Of a stretch of 64,000 nt of DNA, positions 1 to 6,295 are shown in pieces (within the stretch, counting starts at the first letter, position 1; each line of letters opens with the position of its first letter). The DNA is from a virus. The notes beneath the pieces were generated by a model, which was given only the letters and a program-made list of their open reading frames with translations, had not been told where the DNA came from and ran no database searches. Both the position numbers and the translations under genes were made by a program. The DNA lies in the IMG/VR virus record IMGVR_UViG_3300020462_000001, positions 1 to 64,000 of that record; one strand, written 5' to 3'.

Positions 1-338
1 ACCAGTTGGAAAGGACCACCATTGTAAAGCCATTCATCCAAAGATGCTGCTTCCCAGATGGGGTAGAAGTGTAGACCGATTGCGTTTGAACTAGGAACAA
101 CTGCACCAGAGATGATGTTGTTACCATACATGAGTGAACCAGCTACGGGTTCACGGATACCATCGATGTCAACTGGTGGTGCTGCAATGAATGCGATGAT
201 GAAACAGATAGTTGCTGCAAGCAACGTAGGAATCATCAGAGTACCGAACCAACCGACATAGAGACGGTTTTGTGTAGACGTTACCCATTCACAGAAGTTC
301 TGCCATGGGGATGTAATAGAGCGTGTGAGTGTTGTCAT
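1..338 (-). CDS. psbA: Photosystem II D1 protein, N-terminal part (cut by window edge)
   Basis: The first 112 codons of D1 read without interruption from an ATG at 338 down to base 1; the rest lies outside the window. The N-terminus ([18 protein letters not shown]), the first membrane helix with WFGTLMIPT, and the lumenal [15 protein letters not shown] segment are characteristic of D1. D1 is the rapidly turned-over reaction-centre subunit of photosystem II. Cyanophage copies are known to be expressed during infection to keep host photosynthesis running. No intron or frameshift is seen in this part. A sigma-70-like promoter lies about 140 bases upstream, leaving a long leader of roughly 135 nt. 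Confidence 0.97.
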   Translation of the reverse strand, partial: MTTLTRSITSPWQNFCEWVTSTQNRLYVGWFGTLMIPTLLAATICFIIAFIAAPPVDIDGIREPVAGSLMYGNNIISGAVVPSSNAIGLHFYPIWEAASLDEWLYNGGPFQL

Positions 339-479
339 TTGAAAAAGGGTTATGTATTAGTGCAGGGAACACTAGGTAGTAGTATCTCCACTCTACCCTT
401 GCGAGTGGATATGAAAGACTGTTGTTTATACACGCTGTTTAGTCTTGGTAAGGCGTGTTACGTTTCCGTTACAATATTT

Positions 480-508
480 AGTATAACATACTACACCTCA
501 TATGTTAA
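480..508 (-). promoter_or_regulatory. psbA promoter, sigma-70 type
   Basis: On the minus strand, TTAACA (503-508) and TATACT (480-485) are separated by exactly 17 bases, so transcription should start near 473. An ACTAAATA string (475-482), which resembles a degenerate T4 late box, overlaps the -10. The hli promoter at 5233-5261 has the same -35 and spacing. Confidence 0.7.
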
Positions 509-519
509 GTACTTGCATT

Positions 520-556
520 AAAAAACCCATACTTAACAACTTGTGTTCATATGGGT
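520..556 (-). terminator. Rho-independent terminator upstream of psbA
   Basis: Minus-strand stem ACCCATA/TATGGGT (arms 550-556 and 525-531) is followed by a run of six T. A smaller AACA/TGTT stem can form inside the loop. It lies downstream of the 594-749 gene and insulates psbA from it. It overlaps the long repeat at 531-594. Confidence 0.65.
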
Positions 557-594
557 AGAATAGGTTTGTGACCTTTGAAGGGATTGGCTTAGCT
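531..594. repeat. Long direct repeat, left copy
   Basis: Bases 548-594 match 63046-63092 at 46 of 47 positions, with T at 585 against G at 63083. Weaker similarity extends left to 531 (63029), where both copies begin ACTTAACAA. The two copies are in the same orientation, about 62.5 kb apart. Each follows the stop region of a small minus-strand gene and precedes a promoter. No function is known to me. Confidence 0.9.
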
Positions 595-749
595 TAGTAT
601 CTAAACTCTTGAAGCTTATCTAATACCTTATTGAGATATTCATCAGCAAGAGATCTTACCTCACCAATATCACTTCTTTGTTTGAGTTCATTCTTTAATT
701 CATACATGTGAGCCTCAAGCTCATACTTTGTTACTGGTCCTCTAGGCAT
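594..749 (-). CDS. Small charged protein, unknown function (51 aa)
   Basis: An ATG at 749 opens a 51-codon frame (MPRGPVTKYELEAHMYELKN...) that ends in TAA at 594-596. The protein is helical and charged, with heptad-like leucines that suggest a short coiled coil. Its start lies one base beyond the stop of the 751-1008 gene (TGATATG), so the two are probably translated from one message. The stop sits at the edge of the long repeat. No family is assigned. The tight spacing and start are the main evidence that it is a real gene. Confidence 0.7.
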   Translation of the reverse strand: MPRGPVTKYELEAHMYELKNELKQRSDIGEVRSLADEYLNKVLDKLQEFRY

Positions 750-750
750 A

Positions 751-1008
751 TCATTGCTCCTTCATAATTTTATCAATAAAAGCTGCTCTCTTGGCCCAAG
801 TGTCCTTATCGCCATAGATGTGTCCCTTTTTATGTTTCGAGTTGATACATTGGGGACTCTCTTTAATACCACACACCAAGTTACTTAGTGTTTCTTCGTC
901 ACCTTTCTGACCTGTACTCCAGATATGTTGACCGTTTAACCATACTGCCCCACAGACAGTACACTCTTTACGCTCTAGTGAAAAGTCAGATACTTCTTTA
1001 TCAGACAT
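751..1008 (-). CDS. Small Cys-containing protein, possible zinc-binding
   Basis: 85 aa. Contains CTVCG near residue 16 and two later cysteines (VCGIKE, QCINSKH), a pattern compatible with one zinc site, with several histidines nearby. The start ATG shares one base with the stop of the upstream gene (TAATG at 1006-1010), so translation is coupled. Both neighbours are small genes in the psbA-proximal region, where cyanophages carry many short accessory genes. I do not recognise a named family. Confidence 0.7.
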   Translation of the reverse strand: MSDKEVSDFSLERKECTVCGAVWLNGQHIWSTGQKGDEETLSNLVCGIKESPQCINSKHKKGHIYGDKDTWAKRAAFIDKIMKEQ

Positions 1009-1289
1009 TAGAATGGAATAGATGGAATAGACGTACCACCTGATTCTACACCAGGAATTTCAGGTACACCACTATTTAACCCATTTACTAAAGATTCTGA
1101 AACCATTCCTTGAATTTCCTTAGTAATGTTTTCTTTTACTGACTCAGTAATACTATCTTTCTCAAGATAAACATATGTTCCACCAGCTACAATAGATGCA
1201 CTTACCAGAAAAGAACTGAAAGCCATAAGATTGATAAGTTTTTGCATCGGTTTCAAGTGACTACAATATATATCTTCACTAGAATTCAT
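1008..1289 (-). CDS. Single-pass membrane protein, unknown function (93 aa)
   Basis: A hydrophobic stretch (LINLMAFSSFLVSASIVAGGTYVYL, described here only by its ends around residues 18-42) forms one membrane helix. It is followed by an amphipathic segment and a Gly/Pro/Ser tail ending in IPSIPF. The ATG at 1289 faces the plus-strand gene at 1333, so 1290-1332 is a divergent intergenic region. The stop overlaps the next start (TAATG). Function unknown. Confidence 0.7.
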   Translation of the reverse strand: MNSSEDIYCSHLKPMQKLINLMAFSSFLVSASIVAGGTYVYLEKDSITESVKENITKEIQGMVSESLVNGLNSGVPEIPGVESGGTSIPSIPF

Positions 1290-1294
1290 AATTT

Positions 1295-1302
1295 ACTAAA
1301 TA
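1295..1302 (+). promoter_or_regulatory. Possible late-type promoter (ACTAAATA)
   Basis: ACTAAATA lies 31 bases before the ATG at 1333 and matches 6 of 8 bases of the T4 late box TATAAATA. No -35/-10 pair is evident in this 43-base gap. The call is weak and rests on position and on the same variant occurring at 4583-4590. Confidence 0.3.
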
Positions 1303-1332
1303 AATTGAAACAACGATAAGGTAAAGAAAAAG

Positions 1333-1830
1333 ATGAAGAAATTTCTTCTTTTGGTTTCTGCTTTATTAATCACAACACCATTGTCCGCTAGGGAAATTAA
1401 TTCTAGAATTACAGATTCAGTACAACTCACAGTTGATGGGGCAGCAGTCCAAACCCAAAGACTAGGGTCAACTTATTCTGTTTCTGGTTCAAACATAGCT
1501 GTAGATACGATGGGTGGATTGACTGGTGGCTCTGCCACAGCCCCAGCTACAATTAGTGCAGGTTCTTATGATATCAAAACTGATGGTTCTGCATTCAATT
1601 TATCAGAATCAGCATTCATAGGAGATACTGTAGCTACAACACAATCTATTGGAAATAACGGTAGATTTGCTTCACCAACAATATATGGTAACAGTACCAC
1701 AAGTGCAGGGGGAACAGCTGGAACCCTAGCCGGTACTTTATCAGGCACATCTATTCCAACCGTCACTGCTGGTGGACCTGGAACTACTGCTGTTGGACAA
1801 CGTACAATAGAACTAACTGTATTCAACTAA
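1333..1830 (+). CDS. Exported Ser/Thr/Gly-rich protein (165 aa)
   Basis: The N-terminus is a clear signal peptide (MKKFLLLVSALLITTPLSA, cleavage expected after LSA near residue 19). The mature part is rich in Gly, Thr and Ser with alternating beta-prone segments (VSGSNIAVD, ATISAGSYDI), as in secreted or virion surface proteins. It is first of three plus-strand genes that all encode exported proteins. Its stop overlaps the next start (TAATG at 1828-1832). SD-like GGTAAAG precedes the ATG. The second gene shares SYTV/TYSVSG-type motifs with it, suggesting related folds. Function unknown. Confidence 0.75.
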   Translation: MKKFLLLVSALLITTPLSAREINSRITDSVQLTVDGAAVQTQRLGSTYSVSGSNIAVDTMGGLTGGSATAPATISAGSYDIKTDGSAFNLSESAFIGDTVATTQSIGNNGRFASPTIYGNSTTSAGGTAGTLAGTLSGTSIPTVTAGGPGTTAVGQRTIELTVFN

Positions 1831-2210
1831 TGAAAGATCTCCCATTAGCCATCATTTTAGGTGGACTTTTGGGAGTCCTTCATGGATTCTCACAACCAGT
1901 TCACTCAGCATCAGTTGTTCCTAACTTCACCAGAGGAACTGTTAACTCAGAAACAACATCTTCAACCACTGTTGTAGAGACGATAAGACAAATTGAATAC
2001 ACCACAGGTGAATCTTATACTGTCACAGGCACAAATATTATTATTCCTGAAAATCCTGGACGTGGATCTAGTTATAGAATAAGGGAACAAGGTGCCCCAT
2101 TCCAATTTAGTGAGACGTATCTTGGTCCCGGCATAGCCACGGAGACCCAAATTGACCGCACAACAACTACTGAAAGCTTTACTACTAGCCTCAGTGTGTT
2201 TACCCAGTAA
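1830..2210 (+). CDS. Exported Thr-rich protein, related to preceding gene (126 aa)
   Basis: A hydrophobic N-terminal segment (LAIILGGLLGVLHGFS) followed by QPVHSA indicates a signal peptide. The mature protein is Thr/Ser-rich with segments ESYTVTGTNIIIPE and GAPFQFSETYLG that resemble STYSVSGSNIAV and GSAFNLSESAFIG in the previous product, so the two are probably paralogs. The ATG overlaps the upstream stop by one base. The 3' end overlaps the next gene by 59 nt in another frame. Confidence 0.7.
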   Translation: MKDLPLAIILGGLLGVLHGFSQPVHSASVVPNFTRGTVNSETTSSTTVVETIRQIEYTTGESYTVTGTNIIIPENPGRGSSYRIREQGAPFQFSETYLGPGIATETQIDRTTTTESFTTSLSVFTQ

Positions 2211-2715
2211 CGCACTGGCCCAAGGTGCTCCACAAAATACAAATATAGCTGGTCCTTCAGCATCAGCTACAGGTAACGTAACCAATCAAGCAGTTCAAGT
2301 ACTACAAGGCCCCTTTGCCATTAATTCATATGGTTCGGGGGTCACATGTCAAGGCCCAACAGTTTCTATAGCACCTTTTGTTACAGCTAATAGAAACTAC
2401 AATCTAGATCCATCAACATTTCCAGCAGGTTCTGGTAATACTGGCTTAACTTTAGGGTTCAACATTCCCCTCGATGGTGGTCTTATTGAACTCTGTAAAG
2501 AAAGAGCTAGAGTTGAAACAGCAAGACAACAAGCAGAAGCAGACAAAGCAAGACTAGATTTTGAGTTAGTTCGTCTCCTCAAATGTGGTGAAGCTATGAA
2601 GACAGGTGTAAGATTTCACCCAAAATCTCCTTATGCTAGTATCTGTGCAGACATCATTGTAATCCAACCGCCACCACCTCCAGCCCCAGAACCTAAACCT
2701 GTATTGGTACCCTAA
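2152..2715 (+). CDS. Exported protein with proline-rich C-terminus (187 aa, TTG start)
   Basis: The best start is TTG at 2152: it is preceded by GGAG seven bases upstream, and it yields a complete signal peptide (LLKALLLASVCLPSNALA) with cleavage near ALA-QG. The mature protein contains paired cysteines (TCQG, LCKE, LKCGE, SICAD), an Arg/Glu/Ala helix around residues 115-140 and a terminal PPPPPAPEPKP stretch. It closes the three-gene plus-strand set. A TTG start inside the upstream gene is unusual but supported by the SD and the signal sequence. Confidence 0.7.
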   Translation: MTAQQLLKALLLASVCLPSNALAQGAPQNTNIAGPSASATGNVTNQAVQVLQGPFAINSYGSGVTCQGPTVSIAPFVTANRNYNLDPSTFPAGSGNTGLTLGFNIPLDGGLIELCKERARVETARQQAEADKARLDFELVRLLKCGEAMKTGVRFHPKSPYASICADIIVIQPPPPPAPEPKPVLVP

Positions 2716-2722
2716 CAAATAG

Positions 2723-2751
2723 TTGACCTTGAAAAACTTTATGTCTAATAT
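2723..2751 (+). promoter_or_regulatory. Sigma-70-like promoter before tiny membrane genes
   Basis: TTGACC (2723-2728) and TAATAT (2746-2751) are 17 bases apart. It lies just after the 2715 stop and before the tiny gene at 2775. A short AGTTTT/AAAACT inverted repeat sits just before that start codon. Confidence 0.45.
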
Positions 2752-2774
2752 AGATATAGAGTTTTCGAAAAACT

Positions 2775-2882
2775 ATGATCGGTACACTTATGCACAATGA
2801 CCTCTTTTTAGGAGGTCTTTGTTATGCCTTGATAGTAGTTCCAATCCTTGGATTGCAGGTTGTTCATAAAGGTGAGAAGTAA
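2775..2882 (+). CDS. Tiny membrane protein (35 aa)
   Basis: ATG at 2775 opens a 35-codon frame with one hydrophobic helix (LCYALIVVPILGLQVV) and a basic tail HKGEK. Its TAA overlaps the next ATG (TAATG, 2880-2884), which supports both as genes. A caveat is that a perfect hairpin at 2799-2817 lies within it, so part of the frame also looks like a terminator. The order and size resemble the small membrane proteins cyanophages carry near photosynthesis genes. Function unknown. Confidence 0.5.
   Translation: MIGTLMHNDLFLGGLCYALIVVPILGLQVVHKGEK
2799..2823 (+). terminator. Terminator-like hairpin inside tiny gene
   Basis: GACCTC and GAGGTC arms (2799-2804, 2812-2817) with a seven-base loop are followed by TTTGTT. 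This could end the plus-strand exported-protein transcript. Its location inside the 2775-2882 frame makes it partial or regulated. Confidence 0.45.
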
Positions 2883-2998
2883 TGGAAGAGTTTCCTTGGG
2901 GCGTGTTTTATATTTTATCATCAGGATTAGTTTTCACTGGATATATTGTTCTGTACATATTGCATATGGCTTATAAAGAAATGGAGGAGAAAAACTAA
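2882..2998 (+). CDS. Tiny single-pass membrane protein (38 aa)
   Basis: The ATG at 2882 shares its A with the previous stop. The product (MEEFPWGVFYILSSG...) has one hydrophobic helix, then HMAYKEMEEKN, so it is a one-helix membrane protein with a charged C-terminus. No homology can be named from sequence alone. Coupling to the previous tiny gene and the SD-bearing nuclease gene 28 bases downstream suggest one short operon. Confidence 0.5.
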   Translation: MEEFPWGVFYILSSGLVFTGYIVLYILHMAYKEMEEKN

Positions 2999-3025
2999 AT
3001 AACTGAGAGTTTCCTGAGAGATCAA

Positions 3026-3487
3026 ATGGGTGCAATGGTTCCGCCTAGCCGCAAGAGTTGTTACAACTTTAGAGTTGTTGAGATCAATAGAGTGTTGGAT
3101 GGAGACACAATTGATGTCACCATCGACCTTGGATTTGATCTTTTCAAGAAAGAAAGAGTTAGAGTCGCAGGAGTTGATACTCCTGAGAAAAGAACTAAAA
3201 ACTTAGAGGAGAAAGCACTTGGAATCGACGCAACCAACTGGCTCAAAGAAAAGCTTGAAGGTGCTCTGGCTGGTGATGATGAGTTGTCTGTTAGGACTGA
3301 ACTTGTTGGTGGCGTCGGCAAATATGGGCGTCTTCTTGGTTGGTTATACCTTGGGGATGCGGAATTGTCCCTCAATGAGCAAATGATCACTGAGGGATAT
3401 GCCCATGAGTATGATGGGGGAACAAAGAACATGGACCTTGAAGCCTTACGAGAAATCCGTAGAGCACATGGCACATTGGTAGAATAG
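3026..3487 (+). CDS. Thermonuclease-like (SNase) protein
   Basis: 153 aa with the staphylococcal-nuclease fold signature: VLDGDTIDVTIDLGF, then RVRVAGVDTPE (the R-x-G/A-x-D-T-P-E catalytic segment), and YGRLLGWLYLG with the second catalytic Arg region. These enzymes are calcium-dependent, sugar-non-specific nucleases, and a role in host DNA or RNA breakdown is plausible. No signal peptide is seen, so it should act in the cytoplasm. The start is supported by GAGAG five bases upstream of ATG 3026. It ends flush against the convergent gene at 3488. Confidence 0.85.
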   Translation: MGAMVPPSRKSCYNFRVVEINRVLDGDTIDVTIDLGFDLFKKERVRVAGVDTPEKRTKNLEEKALGIDATNWLKEKLEGALAGDDELSVRTELVGGVGKYGRLLGWLYLGDAELSLNEQMITEGYAHEYDGGTKNMDLEALREIRRAHGTLVE

Positions 3488-4276
3488 TTAGATAGAGAAT
3501 TTAGCTCCCAACTTCTTGATTATTGATTTGGGGGTTGCAAAATGCCTTGAAAATCTTTTTGTGCCCTCTTTTGAAAAATCTTTCTTAATCACATCATCGA
3601 TGATGATTTTGTTATCATATTCATAGAAAGAATTAAGCTCTACTTGATCTCTTAGATACTGCTCTAAGTTATCAATTTTATTGCCAATCACTTTTACACC
3701 ATCACCATCATACTGAAGTATCTGTACGGTTTTATCAACTTCTGGTATGAAGTGTAGAACTGGTTTCACCTGTTTAATTTTTATCTTTTTACTTTTAGCA
3801 GCTGCAATATTCTTCAATATTGGATCCATTCCAGATTTTAACTGAGTAAACAGAACTGTGGTTCCTAAAGCTGCAATAGTAGTAGCAACAGCCATTGCAC
3901 CTGCAGCTGCAATAGGTGCAGGATCAGGAACAGGTATATCAAGACCACCAATCTCTATGCTTGGTACTGTTACTTCTGGTTCTGGTGGTAAAGGAACAGA
4001 TGAATTCCTTGTCTCCATTGGAGGATCTGGTTGCCTCTGTTGAGACGGATTCATCTGCCCTCTAAATTCCTGTTCCGTTTGTAAATCAATTGTAGGATAC
4101 TCTATAGCTGTATCTGGAACATCCACCACAGGGGCTGTAAGACCCCTTACAACTGGTGGAGGTGGATTTACAGGTTCAGGTACATTTACAGATGATACAA
4201 CGGGTGATGGGAGTTCCTGAATAACATTACGGGCAATAATACTATTACTAGGAACTCTTATAGATTTTATTTCCAT
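3488..4276 (-). CDS. Pro-rich membrane-anchored protein, probably virion-associated (262 aa)
   Basis: Residues 20-125 are Pro/Val-rich with repeated P-x-I/V-D-hydrophobic steps (VPEPVNPPPPVV, VPSIEIGGLDIPVPDPAP). A hydrophobic Ala-rich helix follows (AAAGAMAVATTIAALGTTVL, about 126-145), then a basic segment and a folded C-terminal domain. This layout is one I associate with a conserved cyanomyovirus protein often annotated as structural; that link is from memory. The adjacent upstream gene (4283) also encodes a membrane protein, six bases away. Confidence 0.65.
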   Translation of the reverse strand: MEIKSIRVPSNSIIARNVIQELPSPVVSSVNVPEPVNPPPPVVRGLTAPVVDVPDTAIEYPTIDLQTEQEFRGQMNPSQQRQPDPPMETRNSSVPLPPEPEVTVPSIEIGGLDIPVPDPAPIAAAGAMAVATTIAALGTTVLFTQLKSGMDPILKNIAAAKSKKIKIKQVKPVLHFIPEVDKTVQILQYDGDGVKVIGNKIDNLEQYLRDQVELNSFYEYDNKIIIDDVIKKDFSKEGTKRFSRHFATPKSIIKKLGAKFSI

Positions 4277-4282
4277 ATAGTT

Positions 4283-4561
4283 CTACATTGTTTTGGTTTC
4301 ATCTTTCTTTGCTTCTTTCTCCTCCTTCTTCTTAGCAGGAACAACTCCAAAAGTTGCGAGGGTTCCAGTGAACACTGATGCAATAAACGTTGGATCGATA
4401 TTCTTTTGTGGGATGCCGGGAACAGTTACATAATTAAGGGTCAGAATAGCTGCTGACCAACCCAATATAATAACTCTCACTAGGGTAGAAACACCCTCAT
4501 CAGCCCATTCAAACTTGTTTTCCTTTTTCTTTTTTAGTGGATCCTCGGGTTTCTTTTCCAT
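4283..4561 (-). CDS. Two-helix membrane protein, holin-like candidate (92 aa)
   Basis: The protein has a Lys-rich N-terminus (KKPEDPLKKKKENK), a hydrophobic helix (VRVIILGWSAAILTLNYV), a second hydrophobic segment (FIASVFTGTLATFGVV) and a charged Lys/Glu tail. Small size, two helices and highly charged ends are holin-like, but nothing here proves that role. It probably shares a message with the 3488-4276 gene. A possible late-type box ACTAAATA lies 22 bases upstream (4583-4590). Confidence 0.55.
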   Translation of the reverse strand: MEKKPEDPLKKKKENKFEWADEGVSTLVRVIILGWSAAILTLNYVTVPGIPQKNIDPTFIASVFTGTLATFGVVPAKKKEEKEAKKDETKTM

Positions 4562-4675
4562 GGTGCAGTGGTGTGGTATGAATATTTAGTTTTTAAAAAT
4601 CCAAAGGGGTCTAAAAAATACCAGGAAATTTTTTCCAACCTTTTTTCAAATAAAAAGTCAATTTTGTTTTGAGCA

Positions 4676-4702
4676 TAAAAAAGAGGCCCTACTCGGACCT
4701 CT
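4676..4702 (-). terminator. Rho-independent terminator of the hli mini-operon
   Basis: Minus-strand eight-base stem AGAGGTCC/GGGCCTCT with one T-G pair, loop GAGTA, then six T. It overlaps the last codons of the 4689-4814 gene. The bases from 4562 to 4675 are AT-rich and hold no gene that I can support. Confidence 0.8.
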
Positions 4703-4814
4703 GATAAACAGGAGTCATCATACCCCCGTCCATGTCATCATCGTCATCGATGATGTTCAAAAATATGTAAGCAATCACAAACCCCAATGATAAACCGAGG
4801 TAAGCGCTTACCAT
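4689..4814 (-). CDS. Small membrane protein, last gene of hli operon (41 aa)
   Basis: The ATG at 4814 overlaps the end of the short hli gene (ATGGTAA). The 41-aa product has a hydrophobic helix (LGLSLGFVIAYIFLNII), then five Asp residues (DDDDDMDGG) and a short tail. The stop lies inside the terminator hairpin. It is part of a four-gene overlapping set whose other members are thylakoid-type proteins, so a thylakoid location is a reasonable inference. Function unknown. Confidence 0.6.
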   Translation of the reverse strand: MVSAYLGLSLGFVIAYIFLNIIDDDDDMDGGMMTPVYQRSE

Positions 4815-4915
4815 AGACCAGGAATCACCTGACCTGTGACAGCATATGCTCCAATAGCTGCAATGATGCCAAGCATTGCCAGGCGTCCGTTAAGTTGTTC
4901 TGCGTTGTTGTTCAT
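4808..4915 (-). CDS. hli: Short high-light-inducible protein (35 aa)
   Basis: 35 aa with the chlorophyll-binding helix signature AEQLNGRLAMLGIIAAIGAY, matching the Hli/ELIP consensus A-E-x-x-N-G-R-x-A-M-x-G, followed by VTGQVIPGLW. Hli proteins bind chlorophyll and carotenoid and protect photosystems from excess light; cyanophages commonly carry them. This copy is near the lower size limit and is essentially just the membrane helix. Its start overlaps the previous tiny gene (ATGA, 4912-4915). Confidence 0.9.
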   Translation of the reverse strand: MNNNAEQLNGRLAMLGIIAAIGAYAVTGQVIPGLW

Positions 4916-4995
4916 GATTCATCTCCTTTTTGTGTGAATAGGGCTGCACCTGCGAAGGTGGCCAATAGTATTCCAGATAATGCCAGTAGTTCCAT
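4912..4995 (-). CDS. 27-aa hydrophobic peptide between two hli genes
   Basis: ATG at 4995 overlaps the long hli stop (TAATG), and its own stop overlaps the short hli start (ATGA). The product (MELLALSGILLATFAGAALF plus TQKGDES) is a single membrane helix with a short polar tail, similar in size to the smallest subunits of photosystems and cytochrome b6f. Overlaps at both ends strongly suggest that it is translated. I cannot name a homolog. Confidence 0.55.
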   Translation of the reverse strand: MELLALSGILLATFAGAALFTQKGDES

Positions 4996-5204
4996 TAGAT
5001 AAGTCCGAAGAAAAGATTTCCTGTAATAGAATAAGAAAGAATAGCGAAGATAAAACCAATCATTGCCGCACGTCCATTCGCTCTTTCTGCACGTTCCGCG
5101 TAAGACTCATAACCATACTTTTCTGCATCAGTCTTAGAAACATACATTGTAGGCTCTTTTGCCCACATGTTTTGTTGGCCACGATCATTAGTTGTTACGG
5201 TCAT
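4995..5204 (-). CDS. hli: High-light-inducible protein (69 aa)
   Basis: The C-terminal half carries the signature AERANGRAAMIGFIFAILSY, with conserved E, N and R for pigment binding, followed by TGNLFFGLI. A polar N-terminal extension of about 38 residues precedes it. The start ATG at 5204 has AAGGAG six bases upstream. Transcription should start from the promoter at 5233-5261. The gene heads a four-gene overlapping operon. Confident Hli family member; the pigment partner is not known. Confidence 0.95.
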   Translation of the reverse strand: MTVTTNDRGQQNMWAKEPTMYVSKTDAEKYGYESYAERAERANGRAAMIGFIFAILSYSITGNLFFGLI

Positions 5205-5232
5205 GAGTCTCCTTATGTAAAGTTATGTGTAT

Positions 5233-5261
5233 ATTATATATACTTTCTTTACATTTGTTAA
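5233..5261 (-). promoter_or_regulatory. hli operon promoter, sigma-70 type
   Basis: TTAACA (5256-5261), 17-base spacer and a perfect TATAAT (5233-5238) lie on the minus strand. The -35 box overlaps the pstS stop codon. Same -35 and spacing as the psbA promoter. Confidence 0.75.
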
Positions 5262-6223
5262 CTAGGAGTTGTTAGGGTTTCTACAACTTCAAGTGATTGT
5301 TGTCTGATTGACTCAGGAAGTGGGACATAACCAAGTGAATCAGAAGTTGATTGTGCCTCTTCACTCAACATGAATCTGAATACTTCCTTCATAGTATCAT
5401 TCTTCTCATGTTCTGGATTTGCTAACACCCATGTCAATGAGACAATAGGATACGAATTGGCACCACTAGGGTTAGGGTCACTACCACGGAGCTTATCGTC
5501 CAAGACGATTCTTGATAGACCCTCTGCAGATGTTTCAGCGTTTGCTTGAACATAGTTTCCATCCCTATTTTGGATCGATGCTTGTTGGAGTGTATCAGAG
5601 TTAACAACAAATCCATAGTTCAGATAACCAATAGAACCTTGTACTTGATTGATCTGAGCAGCAACACCAGAGTTACCCTTGGCCCCAATACCTGTGGGCC
5701 AATTAACTGCCTTACCACTACCAACTTCCTCAGACCATTGAGGAGAGAATGCAGATAGGGATGCAGTCCAACCAGCAGTTGTACCACTACCATCAGAACG
5801 ATAAACAACAGTGATAGTACCACCATCACAACCAACTTCTTCCCATGTATTGATATTACCGAGGTAGATATCTGATAGTTGAGTTTGTGTGAGTTTCAGA
5901 TCACAACCAGGATTATTATAGGCAGGAACAATAGCTCCACCTGTCATAGGAATCTGAACAATGGGTACTTCATTACCATCCTTTACGGCTTTATCTGAAG
6001 CACCAAAGTCCGTTGTTCCTGCATTAAATTGTCTTACACCTGCACCACTACCAACTGCTTGATAGTTTACTAGTGGTCCACCAGATTGTGCGAGTGTCGC
6101 AAACCATGATTGATATAGAGGTGCTGGGAATGTTGCACCAGCAGCACTAATTCTTGTAGTCGAAGAAGATGAACACGCAGCCAATAAACCGACTGCTAAA
6201 ACTGAACCAATTGCTTTTTTCAT
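5258..6223 (-). CDS. pstS: Phosphate ABC transporter substrate-binding protein
   Basis: 321 aa. Lipoprotein-type signal peptide with lipobox LLAACS near residue 17. PstS features follow: ISAAGATFPAPLYQSW at the mature N-terminus, YQAVGSGAGVRQF, the phosphate-binding DFGASDKAV segment, and YRSDGSGTTAGW. It binds periplasmic phosphate. Cyanophage copies are thought to raise phosphate uptake in P-starved hosts. No transporter permease or ATPase is nearby, so it should work with host PstCAB. I looked for a Pho box upstream and saw no convincing direct repeats. Confidence 0.96.
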   Translation of the reverse strand: MKKAIGSVLAVGLLAACSSSSTTRISAAGATFPAPLYQSWFATLAQSGGPLVNYQAVGSGAGVRQFNAGTTDFGASDKAVKDGNEVPIVQIPMTGGAIVPAYNNPGCDLKLTQTQLSDIYLGNINTWEEVGCDGGTITVVYRSDGSGTTAGWTASLSAFSPQWSEEVGSGKAVNWPTGIGAKGNSGVAAQINQVQGSIGYLNYGFVVNSDTLQQASIQNRDGNYVQANAETSAEGLSRIVLDDKLRGSDPNPSGANSYPIVSLTWVLANPEHEKNDTMKEVFRFMLSEEAQSTSDSLGYVPLPESIRQQSLEVVETLTTPS

Positions 6224-6246
6224 TATCCTCTGTTTGTTGTGTGCAA

Positions 6247-6283
6247 TAAAAAAGGGGAGCCTAAACTCCCCTATATTATACCA
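6247..6283 (-). promoter_or_regulatory. Extended -10 element followed by strong hairpin, pstS leader
   Basis: On the minus strand TGGTATAAT (6275-6283) is followed four bases later by a perfect hairpin AGGGGAG/CTCCCCT (6253-6272) and six T. The hairpin would end the porin-like transcript. A start from the -10 would place it at the very 5' end of the pstS message. The same arrangement recurs at 55735-55767. Confidence 0.65.
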
Positions 6284-6295
6284 TAGATCCTAAGA

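Noticed and set aside
1-338. Group I intron in psbA as in some cyanophages
   Set aside because: The visible 112 codons are continuous; any intron would have to be outside the window.
1566-1826. Minus-strand frame opposite the 1333-1830 gene
   Set aside because: Shadow of a real gene with signal peptide and SD on the other strand; no features of its own.
2775-2998. Small genes as photosystem subunits (psbT/petN class)
   Set aside because: Size and single helices fit, but no diagnostic residues could be recognised.
5258-6223. Pho box for pstS regulation
   Set aside because: I looked for repeated CTTAACCT-like octamers in the 70-base leader and found none convincing.
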